Origin: Opitutaceae bacterium
GTDB taxonomy: Bacteria; Verrucomicrobiota; Verrucomicrobiia; Opitutales; Opitutaceae
Reading direction: 5' to 3'
DNA length: 64,000 nucleotides
NCBI GenBank assembly: GCA_030648295.1
Contig: JAUSID010000200.1
Location: 25,421 to 89,420, forward strand
The notes under the pieces were generated by a model that was not told the origin of the DNA, searched no databases, and saw only the letters and a program-made list of their open reading frames with translations. Position 1 is the stretch's first letter. Each line of letters opens with the position of its first letter. Of this stretch, positions 26,282 to 34,974 are shown one piece after another. A program made the translations under genes and the position numbers.

Positions 26282-26947
26282 TTAGCGGCGGTCCGTTTCA
26301 CCGCCGGCTGCCGCTGCCGCGGCGTTCTCATGTCGGCCGGCGATCCGCCAGAGCAGGTACGATAGGATCATGATCACCAGAAACGTCACCGCCGCCGTCA
26401 TCAGCGAGTCGTCCGCCGCCACCGAATAAATCGTGGAAATCACAAAGTTCGGCAGGAGGGTCACCCAGAAGATTCGGCCGACGGGCACCCCGGTGGCGGC
26501 GGCCACGATCACGGATGTCTCCGCGAGGACGGGAATGCTGCGCAGGCAGGCGAGCGTCAGTGTCAACCGGCGCTGCAGTGAATCGCGCAACCGCGTGAGT
26601 TCCGCGTCCGGGATGAACTTCGGCGCAATCCGTCCGACCGCGAAGCGTCCGAGCCAGCCGGCGACCAAAACTCCCGCCGCCATCCCCACGGTTCCGCCAA
26701 TGATTCCGGCGGCCCACCCCGCCTTGGCGGCAAGGTACATGATCACGATGGTCGAGGGAACAGGCGCGACCGAATCCGCCATTAGCAGCACGATCGCGAG
26801 CAAAACCAACCCGACCGTTTGCTGCTCACGCGACTTGAGCAACGGGACGACGAACTCTTCGCCCCAGATGATGAACGGGGCGCAGACCAGTGCCATCACG
26901 AACAGGATGAACAGCGTGATGCGAACCGTGGAGGGGCGTGGGGCCAT
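26282..26947 (-). CDS. VTT-domain (DedA/TVP38-like) membrane protein
   Basis: A 221-residue integral membrane protein with six or so hydrophobic segments. The core is ADSVAPVPSTIVIMYLAAKAGWAAGIIGGTVGMAAG, the VTT/SNARE-associated signature, with a following basic loop (LRDSLQRRLTLTLACLRSIP) containing the family's conserved Arg/Pro region. DedA/TVP38 relatives are implicated in lipid scrambling and membrane homeostasis. It is flanked on both sides by short tandem repeats. Confidence 0.78.
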   Translation of the reverse strand: MAPRPSTVRITLFILFVMALVCAPFIIWGEEFVVPLLKSREQQTVGLVLLAIVLLMADSVAPVPSTIVIMYLAAKAGWAAGIIGGTVGMAAGVLVAGWLGRFAVGRIAPKFIPDAELTRLRDSLQRRLTLTLACLRSIPVLAETSVIVAAATGVPVGRIFWVTLLPNFVISTIYSVAADDSLMTAAVTFLVIMILSYLLWRIAGRHENAAAAAAGGETDRR

Positions 26948-26949
26948 GG

Positions 26950-27208
26950 GGGGAAGACGCTGGAAGACGGGGAAGACGCGGAAGACGCTGGAAGACGCGG
27001 AAGACTGGGAAGACGAGGAAGACGGTGGTCAGTGGTCAGTGGTCAGTGGTCAGTGGTCAGTGGTCAGTGGTCAGTGGTCAGTGGTCAGTGGTCAGTGTCC
27101 TTGGTCCTTGGTCCTTGGTCCTTGGTCCTTGGTCTCTAGTCTCTAGTCTCTAGTCTCTAGTCTCTGGTCCCTGGTCTCTGGTCTCTGGTCCCTAGTCTCT
27201 GGTCCTTC
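26950..27208. repeat. Compound heptamer repeat array (GAAGACG, GTCAGTG, GTCCTTG, GTCTCTA)
   Basis: Four different heptamer families follow in order: GAAGACG-like (26950-27025), GTCAGTG about nine times (27028-27095), GTCCTTG four to five times, then GTCTCTA/GTCTCTG/GTCCCTA. Heptameric STRR arrays are known from cyanobacteria and others. This 260-bp stretch contains no gene. Confidence 0.92.
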
Positions 27209-27215
27209 CTCCGGC

Positions 27216-28793
27216 CTACTCCTCCACTCTGCCGGTGAGCCGGGCGATGAACTTGATCGCGTAAAGGTACATCCGCTCGCGCACCTGATACGCGTCGCCG
27301 GCCTGGCCCTCGATCCCGAGATCGTTCATCTCATCGAGGACCATGCCGCGTTCCGGGTTCATCGCGATCCACGTGAGCAGTTTGATCAATTTGTCCTTCG
27401 GGAAACGCTCCTTCAGGTGCTCGTACACGACGCGCGGCACGTAGCGTTCGCTCGGCAGCTGAATCGAGTCTGGAACCGCGGCGACGCACAGCAGGTTTCG
27501 CACGGCCTGGAGTTCGTCCTCGTCCATTCCCGGCTCCCATGTTGAGAGCCGTTCCTGCACCGTCGTGATCTGCTCCTTGATGAAATCCGCGACCTCCTCG
27601 TCCCGATCCGCGATCGGGGAGACGATGCCTTGGTCGGGCGGCACATTGTAATCGAGCGCGGCCACGTCCTTGTCGGTGACTTTCATCCATGGCGGTTCCG
27701 GCTTCGCCGGAACCGTGGGCGGAGGGGTTAACGCTACGGTCGGCGCCGGGGCGGTGGTCACGGGCGGGGTCACCGTCGTTGCGGGAGTCGGCGCCGGCGA
27801 CGTCGCGTTGGTGTTCGCTGACGGTGTCGGGGCTTCGGTCGCGGTAATAGCGGCGGGTGGTGAAGCCGTGGGTAAAGTCGCGTTGCTCGCCGCTGCGCCT
27901 TTCGTCCCGCTGCTCGATGGCGCGGCACCAGCCGGCGTTGTCGCGACTGCGATCTCGGTCGCCGGTGCGACTTTCACCCGGCCGCGCGACTCCGCGAACA
28001 CCCCCACGGCAATCCACGATGCGAGCACGGGCAGAATCCAAGCCTTGCCACCGATCGCGGCGAACCGCTGCTGCGCGTCCCAGCGAAAAAGTTTCGCCCC
28101 CGCGATACAACCGGCGAAGCCGATGACGATAAGCGCAAACAAGCTGAACCGCGTAGCGCTCAGCCCGGCGCCGGTGACGCAGAGTTGCAGCGACTCGACC
28201 GCGTAACGACCGGGAAAAAACGCGGAAACGTGCTGGGCCCAATCGGGCAAACTCGCAAGCGGCACGGCAACGCCGCCGATGATCAGCATCGGCAGGAACA
28301 GGCACTGGCCCAGCGCCTGCACCGCCGGGACATTGTCGGCCAAAGTCGCAATCACCAGCCCGAGCCCGATGAACGCGAACGACACGAGCGTGAACGCCAC
28401 CCAAAGATCGAACGGGTGCGCCGGCATCGTCATGCCGAGCGCGAAGGCGAGGCCGAGCTGAAGCAGTCCCGCGCTGAGCACGAGGACGTAGCGCGCGAGC
28501 GCGGTGCTCGTGACGACCACCCACGTCGGCACCGGCGTCAGCCGGTAACGGCGCCAGACGCCGCGCTCGCGTTCGCTGACGAGTGTCGTCGGCAGTCCAA
28601 AACACGCGCCGCCAAGCACGCTCACCGTGAGCAGTTCGCCCATGTGGCGGAGCAGCGGAATCCTCTCGTGCCGATACAGCACCCAGAACGCGATCAGGAA
28701 TATCAACGGAAAGAGATAGCCGTAGAGCAGCGCCATCTTGTTCCGAAAATGCAGCCGCAGCGAAACGCGGATGTGCTGAACCAGCGCGTTCAT
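27216..28793 (-). CDS. ABC-2 type permease with C-terminal soluble extension
   Basis: A 525-residue protein. Residues 1-250 form a six-helix ABC-2 permease (FRNKMALLYGYLFPLIFLIAFW; VSERERGVWRRYRLTPVP; GQCLFLPMLIIGG). A seventh helix near residue 270 leads to a long Ala/Thr/Pro linker (about 285-370), then a roughly 155-residue soluble domain (WMKVTDKDVAALDYN to the end) that I do not recognise. Its ATG overlaps the ATPase stop by four bases (ATGA), so the two genes are coupled and form a drug/lipid-type exporter. The extension is longer than usual for the family, whose permeases are about 250-370 residues. Confidence 0.85.
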   Translation of the reverse strand: MNALVQHIRVSLRLHFRNKMALLYGYLFPLIFLIAFWVLYRHERIPLLRHMGELLTVSVLGGACFGLPTTLVSERERGVWRRYRLTPVPTWVVVTSTALARYVLVLSAGLLQLGLAFALGMTMPAHPFDLWVAFTLVSFAFIGLGLVIATLADNVPAVQALGQCLFLPMLIIGGVAVPLASLPDWAQHVSAFFPGRYAVESLQLCVTGAGLSATRFSLFALIVIGFAGCIAGAKLFRWDAQQRFAAIGGKAWILPVLASWIAVGVFAESRGRVKVAPATEIAVATTPAGAAPSSSGTKGAAASNATLPTASPPAAITATEAPTPSANTNATSPAPTPATTVTPPVTTAPAPTVALTPPPTVPAKPEPPWMKVTDKDVAALDYNVPPDQGIVSPIADRDEEVADFIKEQITTVQERLSTWEPGMDEDELQAVRNLLCVAAVPDSIQLPSERYVPRVVYEHLKERFPKDKLIKLLTWIAMNPERGMVLDEMNDLGIEGQAGDAYQVRERMYLYAIKFIARLTGRVEE

Positions 28794-29722
28794 CCGCCGG
28801 CCTCCGGTGTCGATTCGCCGTTGCCGGTGAGCGCGAGGAACACGTCCTCGAGCGACGCCTTGCGCACGTGCAGATCGAGAATCTCGATCCGTTTTTCCCG
28901 GAGCAGTTGCGTCACGGTCGCGAGCGTGTCGGTGGCGTCGCGGGTCCGAAACGAAACCGTGCCACCCTCGACGCGCAGCTCGTCGACACCCGGTACCGAT
29001 GCGAGCAGCGCAGCCTCGATACCTGGCCGGAGCGTCAGCGTGACCGAAAGCGCACTGCGCGAGGCCGCGACGAGTTCGCGCGGCGCACCGGTGGCGACAA
29101 TCCTGCCGTGATCGATGATCGCCACGCGGTCGCACAGCTGCTCCGCCTCCTCGAGATAGTGCGTCGTCAGCAACACCGTGCAGCCATCCTCCTTCATCCG
29201 CCGGATCGACACGTGCAACTCGCGCCGCGAATGCGGATCCAGTCCTGTCGTCGGCTCGTCGAGCAGCACGACCTCGGGCCGGTTGACAAACGCGAGGGCG
29301 AGCGCGAGTCGCTGGCGCTGTCCACCGGAGAGCGTCTCAAAGCGCGCGTTCGCCTTGTCGGCGAGCTCGAAACGTTCGAGCAGCGTGTCGGGGCTCGCGG
29401 CGACGCGATAAAACGACGCGAAGAGCGCCACCGCTTCGCGGGGCGTGATCTTGTCCTGCAACGCGGTGCTTTGCAGCGCCGCCCCGAGCCGCTGCTTCGC
29501 CTCGCGACTCTGACGGCGGGAATCAAACCCGCAGACTTCGAGCTGGCCCGTATCCGGTTCGCGCAGCCCGAGCAGACATTCGACCGTCGTGGTTTTCCCC
29601 GCGCCGTTGGGCCCGAGCAGCCCGAAAATCTCGCCCGCCTCGACCTCGAAGCTCACGCCCCGGACAGCCTCGAGTCCGCCATAGCGTTTCGAGAGATCGC
29701 GCACCTTTACTTTCGCGGGCAT
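28790..29722 (-). CDS. ABC transporter ATP-binding protein (ABC-2 exporter type)
   Basis: A 310-residue ATPase: Walker A GPNGAGKTTT near residues 38-47, signature LSGGQRQRLALA, Walker B VVLLDEPTTGLDPHSRREL and switch LLTTHYLEEAEQLCD. A C-terminal domain of about 90 residues typical of NatA/CcmA-like exporters ends SLEDVFLALTG. The ATG at 29722 sits right before the conserved KVRDLSKRYGG. It is translationally coupled to the permease. Confidence 0.92.
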   Translation of the reverse strand: MPAKVKVRDLSKRYGGLEAVRGVSFEVEAGEIFGLLGPNGAGKTTTVECLLGLREPDTGQLEVCGFDSRRQSREAKQRLGAALQSTALQDKITPREAVALFASFYRVAASPDTLLERFELADKANARFETLSGGQRQRLALALAFVNRPEVVLLDEPTTGLDPHSRRELHVSIRRMKEDGCTVLLTTHYLEEAEQLCDRVAIIDHGRIVATGAPRELVAASRSALSVTLTLRPGIEAALLASVPGVDELRVEGGTVSFRTRDATDTLATVTQLLREKRIEILDLHVRKASLEDVFLALTGNGESTPEAGG

Positions 29723-29861
29723 GATGGGGAAGGAATGGCGTGGATACGTGCTCGCAACGGCGGGAACAAGTTGTTTCCGCGGCATGGCGGGCGGCGAGTT
29801 GCCGGGAGCGCGACCGTTTGAAAGGCAAAAGCCGTCACGAGGAATTTCATGACGACGTTTT

Positions 29862-29986
29862 CCCTGGGAGCGCGGGCGTCTCGCCCGCAAAGGCGACTGT
29901 CGGCTTTTCGTCTGATTGATCGGACGATCACGGGCGAGACGCCCATGCCACTTTCAATGCGGGCGGGACGCCCGCGCTCCCAGGGT
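29862..29986. repeat. Dispersed composite repeat with inverted ends, copy A
   Basis: It begins CCCTGGGAGCGCGGGCGTC and ends with the inverse, GACGCCCGCGCTCCCAGGG. The outer 27 bases of each end match with one difference. The element is about 125 bp long and fills most of the divergent gap 29723-30042. It has no coding capacity I would trust. Confidence 0.8.
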
Positions 29987-30042
29987 AGAATCCGGGTTGA
30001 ACCCACGGCGGCCGATCGGTTTGCTCATCGGCACTGCCCCTG

Positions 30043-31206
30043 ATGCCAATGCCCCTCTCGAATTCGGTTCAACGTTCCCTGCCCTCCTTGCTCATCCTCG
30101 TTGCCCTGGCGATTACGTCGCTGCCCGCCCGGGCCGCCGCACCGGTGGCGGAGCCGTTCGGCCAGTTGCCGGATGGCACCAAGGTCGAGCTCTACAGCCT
30201 GCGCAACGAGGCCGGGTTTCGCGCCGACATCATCACGTATGGCGGCATCGTCGTTAGGATGCTGGCGCCGGATCGCGGCGGGCGAATGGCCGATGTGCTG
30301 CTCGGCCAGCCGACTCTCGAGCGGTATCTCGCCGGTTCAGCCGCGGCCGCCGCGCTCATCGGCCGATACGCAAACCGAATTGCGGACGGAAAGTTCACCA
30401 TCGACGGCATGAGCTATTCGATTCCGCCGAACAGCAAGGGCGGCGGGATCCCCGCACTGATTCATGGTGGCAAGCGCGGGTTCGACAAGGTGGTCTGGGC
30501 CGCGGAGCCCACGACCCGCGACGGGCAACCCGCGCTGCGGCTGCGGTACACGGCGGCGGATGGCGAGGAGGGTTTCCCCGGCCGGCTCCAGGTCGAGGTC
30601 CTGTACTCGATCGAGCGGAAGCACGGGCTGCGGATCGAGTATTTGGCGAAAACGGACAAACCGACGCCGATCAACCTGACCAACCATGCGTTTTTCAACC
30701 TCAAGGGCGAAGGTGAGGGCGACATCCTCGGCCACGAACTGACGCTGCGCGCGCGCCGCTACACCCCGGCGAATGCGGGGCTGATTCCAACCGGCGAAAT
30801 CGCGCCGGTCGCGGGCACGCCATTCGATTTCACGAAGCCGCGGCTGATCGGCGAAAGGATCAACGCCGACCACGAACAGATCCGGAACGGCCGCGGCTAC
30901 GATCACAATTTCGTGCTCGATTCGCAGGACGGATCGCTGGCGCTCGCCGCGATCGTCCGCGAACCGGCGAGCGGACGCGTGATGGAGGTTCTGACCTCCG
31001 AGCCCGGCGTACAGCTCTACACGGCCAACGGGCTGAACAACCCGCGCGGCGGCAAGGCGGGAAAGCCGTACGTTCGATTCGGCGCATTCTGCCTCGAGTC
31101 CCAGCATTATCCCGACGCGGTGAATCAACCCGCGTTTCCCAGCGCGATTTTGCGGCCGGGAAAACCGTTTCGCAGCACGACGATTTTCCGGTTCGCCGCG
31201 AAATAG
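30043..31206 (+). CDS. galM: Aldose 1-epimerase (mutarotase), exported
   Basis: A 387-residue GalM-family protein interconverting alpha and beta anomers of aldoses. A signal peptide (LLILVALAITSLPARAAA) precedes the domain. Motifs are GRYANRIADGKF, LTNHAFFNL (catalytic His), GYDHNFVLD and FCLESQHYPDAVN, whose Glu is the expected catalytic base. Export suggests action in the periplasm on sugars released by the neighbouring secreted hydrolases. Two ATGs two codons apart (30043, 30049) are possible. Confidence 0.93.
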   Translation: MPMPLSNSVQRSLPSLLILVALAITSLPARAAAPVAEPFGQLPDGTKVELYSLRNEAGFRADIITYGGIVVRMLAPDRGGRMADVLLGQPTLERYLAGSAAAAALIGRYANRIADGKFTIDGMSYSIPPNSKGGGIPALIHGGKRGFDKVVWAAEPTTRDGQPALRLRYTAADGEEGFPGRLQVEVLYSIERKHGLRIEYLAKTDKPTPINLTNHAFFNLKGEGEGDILGHELTLRARRYTPANAGLIPTGEIAPVAGTPFDFTKPRLIGERINADHEQIRNGRGYDHNFVLDSQDGSLALAAIVREPASGRVMEVLTSEPGVQLYTANGLNNPRGGKAGKPYVRFGAFCLESQHYPDAVNQPAFPSAILRPGKPFRSTTIFRFAAK

Positions 31207-31397
31207 CATGTCTGTCGCAGCATCATCATGGCGGCGGCGGATTGGGAAGCGGTCGCCAAGCCGAAACGCATCGCGTGCGCCGACGCAGAGTCGTCGTGAT
31301 TCCAACTTCTCCCGCGCTCGTTTCGCCGTGACGTCGCACGGACTTTCCCCTGTGCTCCGTCACCTCCATTGCCATGATTCGATTTCGCATCCGCCCC

Positions 31398-32096
31398 ATG
31401 AACCTTCGTCCTTACCTGTCGGTCGCCGCCCTCGTGCTGTGCGCGCCGCTCGCCCACGCGGCTGACAACCAGCTCTCGAAAGCCGAAAAGGCGCAGGGCT
31501 GGGAATTGTTGTTCGACGGCAAGACCCTGAACGGCTGGAACGTTTACCGACAAAAGACGCCGCCGAATCAGGGCTGGGAGGTCAAGGAAGGCACCCTCCG
31601 CACGGTACCGAAAGTCAAGGGCACGAACATCGTCACCGAGCGCAAATTCAAGGATTTCGAATTCAGCTGGGAGTGGCGGATCCAGCCGGCCGGCAACAAC
31701 GGCATCAAGTATTTCGTGACCGAAGATCGGCCGAGCGCGCCGGGCCACGAGTATCAGTTAATCGATGACGGTGCCCACTCGGATGGACGAATGACGAAAC
31801 GCCAGACGGGTTCGTTCTACGACGTGCTGCCGCCGGCGGCGGACAAGCCGCTCAAGAAGCCGGGCGAATGGAACGCGTCGCGCATCCTCGTTCGCGGCGA
31901 GCACGTGGAGCACTGGCTCAACGGAAAAAAGATCCTGGCCTACGAACTCGGCTCGCCCGAGGTGAAGGCGGGGCTCGTGGCGAGCAAGTTTGCGAAACAC
32001 GCGGATTTTGGGACCAAGATCGTCGGCCCGATCATGATCACCCACCACACCGACGAGTGCTGGTTCCGCAACCTGAAGATTCGCGAGTTGAAGTAA
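31398..32096 (+). CDS. Secreted DUF1080 (3-keto-glycoside hydrolase-like) protein
   Basis: A 232-residue protein with a signal peptide (NLRPYLSVAALVLCAPLAHA) and a DUF1080 concanavalin-like domain: GWELLFDGKTLNGWNVYR, FSWEWRIQPAGNNGIKYFV, HEYQLIDD and a GEWNASRILVRG strand. DUF1080 proteins are expanded in Verrucomicrobiota and Planctomycetota, and some cleave 3-keto-glycosides. An in-frame ATG at 31374 would add eight residues. It probably works with the epimerase upstream on plant-type carbohydrates. Confidence 0.88.
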   Translation: MNLRPYLSVAALVLCAPLAHAADNQLSKAEKAQGWELLFDGKTLNGWNVYRQKTPPNQGWEVKEGTLRTVPKVKGTNIVTERKFKDFEFSWEWRIQPAGNNGIKYFVTEDRPSAPGHEYQLIDDGAHSDGRMTKRQTGSFYDVLPPAADKPLKKPGEWNASRILVRGEHVEHWLNGKKILAYELGSPEVKAGLVASKFAKHADFGTKIVGPIMITHHTDECWFRNLKIRELK

Positions 32097-32208
32097 CCGT
32101 CAGCGTTTCGTCCCCGGGCGGGACGCGGCGGGTGGCGGTCCGGCGATCGCGACCGGACTCGTGCCATCCGCGGAACACTTGCGGGGCCGGAGCTACGATG
32201 GTGGCTCC

Positions 32209-32364
32209 ATGAATTCCGATAAACCGGTCCACCCGCAGAATAAACCCAGTCCCGACGATCGCAGGCGCGATCAGGTGCCGCACGCGGAAATCGCGCGCCG
32301 CGCTGAAAAAACCAGTAGTCGCGCTGGCGCAAGGCCGCCGAAGCTGTACGCCACGAACAATTAG
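32209..32364 (+). CDS. Possible small hydrophilic protein
   Basis: An ATG-started 51-residue frame, very basic and polar (MNSDKPVHPQNKPSPDDRRR; HAEIARRAEKTSSRAG). The HAEIARRAE stretch is faintly like DUF2934-type small proteins. There is no clear ribosome-binding site or conserved partner. Low confidence; it could be chance. Confidence 0.3.
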   Translation: MNSDKPVHPQNKPSPDDRRRDQVPHAEIARRAEKTSSRAGARPPKLYATNN

Positions 32365-32372
32365 TTGCGCCC

Positions 32373-32455
32373 GATGTGGAGGGACGGCCTCCGCGCCGTC
32401 CGCGATCGGTAGATTCAACCGTTCATGGCCCGCGCAGAGGCGGGCCCCCCAAAGA
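32373..32455. repeat. GC-rich inverted intergenic repeats
   Basis: GGACGGCCTCCGCGCCGTCC forms a tight stem, and GGCCCGCGCAGAGGCGGGCC forms another. Similar hairpins occur widely between genes in this phylum. The region 32365-32514 shows no gene. Confidence 0.5.
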
Positions 32456-32514
32456 TGCGCCAGAACTACTGACGTTAGATTTGCTCGCGCGGCGCGAAGC
32501 GGAGCCGCGGCCAG

Positions 32515-33393
32515 TCAGCGACCGGCGGCGCGGAGCGGCTCGACCACGGCCGACATGTCCCTGTCGCCATGGCCGGCAACGATCGCGTGTTGAAAAACGC
32601 CGTAGGCCGTCTTGGCCGTGGCCAGGTGCAGCCCGGTCTCGCGCGCCTCGCGCAGCGCGTATCCAAGATCCTTGGTCATGAGCCGCAGCCGGAAGTTCGG
32701 CTCGAAGTCCCCCGCGGTCATCCGCCCCGCGATCAGCCTGACCAGCGGGCTGCCCGGCGCGCCCTCCGTAAGCACGGCCAGCGCCTTGGCTTGCTCGACG
32801 CCGGCTCGCTCGAGCCACGCCATCGCCTCGCCCATCGCCACCACCTGCACGCCGCACACGAAATTGTTCACCAGCTTCACGAGCGTGCCGCTGCCGGTGC
32901 CGCCGAGGTGAACGATGCTGCGGCTCATCGGCGCCAGCACCAGCCGGATTCGGGCCAGCGCCTCGGCACTGCCACCCACTAAAAAGTTAAGTTCCCCTGC
33001 GGCCGCGGCGGATTTGCTGCCGGTCACCGGCGCGTCGACGCACTCACAACCGGCGACCGTCGCGGCGGCGGCGAGTTCGTGGATCCAGCCGGGCGTCACG
33101 GTACTGCACTCGACGATAATCGCGCCGCGACGCACGCCGGCCAGCGCGCCCTGTTTCCCCAGCCAGACCGCGTGTGATGCCGCGTCATCCGCGACCATGC
33201 TGATGACCACATCGGCGTTGCCCGCCGCCTCGCGCGGTGAACCGGCAACGGTCGCACCGGAGCCGGCGAATGCCGCCGCCTTGTCGCGATTGCGATTGTA
33301 GACCGTCAGGGGAAAGCCGGCACCAATCAGGCGGCGAGCCATGCCGACCCCCATGATACCAAGCCCGAGGAATGCGATGTGTGATGTGCTCAT
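32515..33393 (-). CDS. NAD(P)-binding beta-hydroxyacid dehydrogenase (GarR/HIBADH family)
   Basis: A 292-residue dehydrogenase: Rossmann motif FLGLGIMGVGMARRL at the N-terminus, VECSTVTPGW, substrate loop DAPVTGSKSAAAAGELNFLVGG, and catalytic lysine in GSGTLVKLVNNFV near residue 172. The family includes tartronate semialdehyde reductase, 3-hydroxyisobutyrate dehydrogenase and glyoxylate reductases; the subfamily is not settled here. The ATG at 33393 is chosen because homology begins three residues later. Confidence 0.9.
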   Translation of the reverse strand: MSTSHIAFLGLGIMGVGMARRLIGAGFPLTVYNRNRDKAAAFAGSGATVAGSPREAAGNADVVISMVADDAASHAVWLGKQGALAGVRRGAIIVECSTVTPGWIHELAAAATVAGCECVDAPVTGSKSAAAAGELNFLVGGSAEALARIRLVLAPMSRSIVHLGGTGSGTLVKLVNNFVCGVQVVAMGEAMAWLERAGVEQAKALAVLTEGAPGSPLVRLIAGRMTAGDFEPNFRLRLMTKDLGYALREARETGLHLATAKTAYGVFQHAIVAGHGDRDMSAVVEPLRAAGR

Positions 33394-33538
33394 GCTGGAG
33401 GCGTCGTGCGGCACGGCGTCAATTGAGCGATCCCATTGATCCGCGCACAATCAAGCACGGACTGTGTCACCAGGTGCTGCCCGGTGGCGATTGGCATTTG
33501 GCACCTCGAGTTCCGGCGCAGCCGAACTCGATGGGGGG

Positions 33539-33568
33539 AAAAAAACGCCGCCGAAAACGGCGGCGTTT
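33539..33568 (-). terminator. Rho-independent terminator of the cytochrome b562-like gene
   Basis: On the minus strand an 8-bp GC stem CGCCGCCG/CGGCGGCG with loop TTTT, extended by A-T pairs, is followed by seven T residues. It starts 26 bases after the stop at 33594. Confidence 0.85.
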
Positions 33569-33593
33569 GAGATTGGGCGAGAAAATCTGGCCG

Positions 33594-34034
33594 TTACGAG
33601 GACTTCTTTTTCTTCTTCTGGAAGTCGCCGTGCGCCTTCTTCTGCGTATCGGCCATGACACCAACCAGCTTGGTGGCTTCCTCGTTGTTATTGGCCTTCA
33701 CGGCCGCGATGACCTTGTCGACGAGGCCAATGAACTCCTTCATCTTCGCCTGGAAGTCGGCCACGAATTTCTGCTGCTGGGCCGCCGGAACCTCAGCCGT
33801 CTTGGCCGGCTCGAGCTTGGCCGACGCCTGGGCGTTTTCGCGAATGACCGCGAGTTTCGCGAGCGAATCCTGGTTCTTCGCCGGATCGGAAATCTGGCGA
33901 CGCAGCGTACGGAACGCGCTGCCGATTTTGTCCATCTTGGTTTCGAGTTCGGTTTCGGGCTCATCGGCGCCAAACGAGAACGGCGCCACGACGAGCGCGC
34001 CAATGAGAGTGAGTAACAACAGGCGGATTTTCAT
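33594..34034 (-). CDS. Cytochrome b562-like periplasmic four-helix protein
   Basis: A 146-residue exported protein (signal MKIRLLLLTLIGALVVAPFSFGA) predicted to form a four-helix bundle. Met in LETKMDKIGSAFRTL and His in TQKKAHGDFQ sit where cytochrome b562 uses Met and His as haem ligands. Conserved-looking lines are RRQISDPAKNQDSLAKL and EFIGLVDKVIAAVKANNNEEA. The tail is Lys-rich (QKKKKKSS). It has its own terminator. Haem binding is inferred, not shown. In b562 relatives the function is generally unknown. Confidence 0.72.
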   Translation of the reverse strand: MKIRLLLLTLIGALVVAPFSFGADEPETELETKMDKIGSAFRTLRRQISDPAKNQDSLAKLAVIRENAQASAKLEPAKTAEVPAAQQQKFVADFQAKMKEFIGLVDKVIAAVKANNNEEATKLVGVMADTQKKAHGDFQKKKKKSS

Positions 34035-34288
34035 GTGTTGGAGGTTGGGAAAAAAGTGCCGGGAGACACAAAGCTCCGGTCGGCAAAGCGCAACCGGATT
34101 TCGTGCCGCCCAAGAGTGGCTCGCGGTATGACGCGTGCCCAAGGCCAAAGTATTCAAATTATTTGCGGGCGCGCCGGTCGGACCCCGACGGTTGTGCCGC
34201 CGCGGAGGATGGCGGGCGACCCTAACCATATCGATTCAGCCTCCACCGCAAAAGGCGTTTTGCTCCGGACGGGAAGAAACAATGGTTT

Positions 34289-34569
34289 CCTGGGAGCGCG
34301 GGCCTCTGGCCCGCAAAGATCCAGTGGCTGCGGCTTCCAGCCGCAGATTCGGTCGGATTGGCGATCGGCATTTCTCTGCGGGCGAGGTCGCCCGCGCCCC
34401 CAGCACCACGGGCAAGCTTGCCCGCCTTCGGCGGCGCCGTAGGCGGCCAGGGTTTACCCGCCTCTGGCGGCGCCGCAGGCGACCAGGGATGCCCCGTGCA
34501 ACTTCAATCCCTGCGGGCGAGACCCACCTTCGCCAAGGCTTCGGCGGGCAGGCTGCCCGCGCTCCCAGG
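34289..34569. repeat. Dispersed composite repeat, copy B (long, nested)
   Basis: It starts CCTGGGAGCGCGGGCCTCTG and ends CTGCCCGCGCTCCCAGG. Inside lies the module TGGCTGCGGCTTCCAGCCGC followed by attcggtcggattggcgatc, also found in copies C and E. Further GGCGGCGCC-type hairpins are nested within. Confidence 0.75.
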
Positions 34570-34602
34570 CGACGCACGCTGTTCCCTACGAGCGGACAAC
34601 CG

Positions 34603-34745
34603 CGAATGGACGCAAATTCCAGAGGAGCAGGGGAAGCATTGCCCACGTGAACCCATGGTCACCGTTTGGTTTATTGTTTCCATGCTCCCCAAAGAAGCCC
34701 TCTCCATTCGCGTGAATTGGCGTGTATTCGCGGTTAAATTGAATT
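34603..34745. repeat. CGCGAATG-type inverted repeat pair, copy 1
   Basis: The left end ACCGCGAATGGACGCAAATT and right end GAATTGGCGTGTATTCGCGG are inverse relatives enclosing about 90 bases. It directly follows composite copy B. The same arrangement recurs at 44347-44516. Confidence 0.65.
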
Positions 34746-34974
34746 GTTCCGGCTTGGTACGGTTAGGGTTGCGGCTCTGCGGCCAAATCGCGGAGCCGCC
34801 ACCTCCGCGACGATATTTAACCATATAAATCCCGGCGGGACTGACGTCTTTCGGAGGCCGGTTCGTGTTGGTGCTGTTTTCCTCGCTGCAAATGTCATGA
34901 CGAACCCCACCATCGTTGGATCCCGACGAAGCGAATTTCGGGGCTCATCGCCACTGACACCATCAACACGGCCC

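Noticed and set aside
26819..27153. Open frames translating to repeated VVSGQWS
   Set aside because: They are translations of GTCAGTG heptamer arrays, a common annotation artefact.
22886..27208. CRISPR array
   Set aside because: The repeats are contiguous 7- to 9-mers without spacers, and no cas genes are present.
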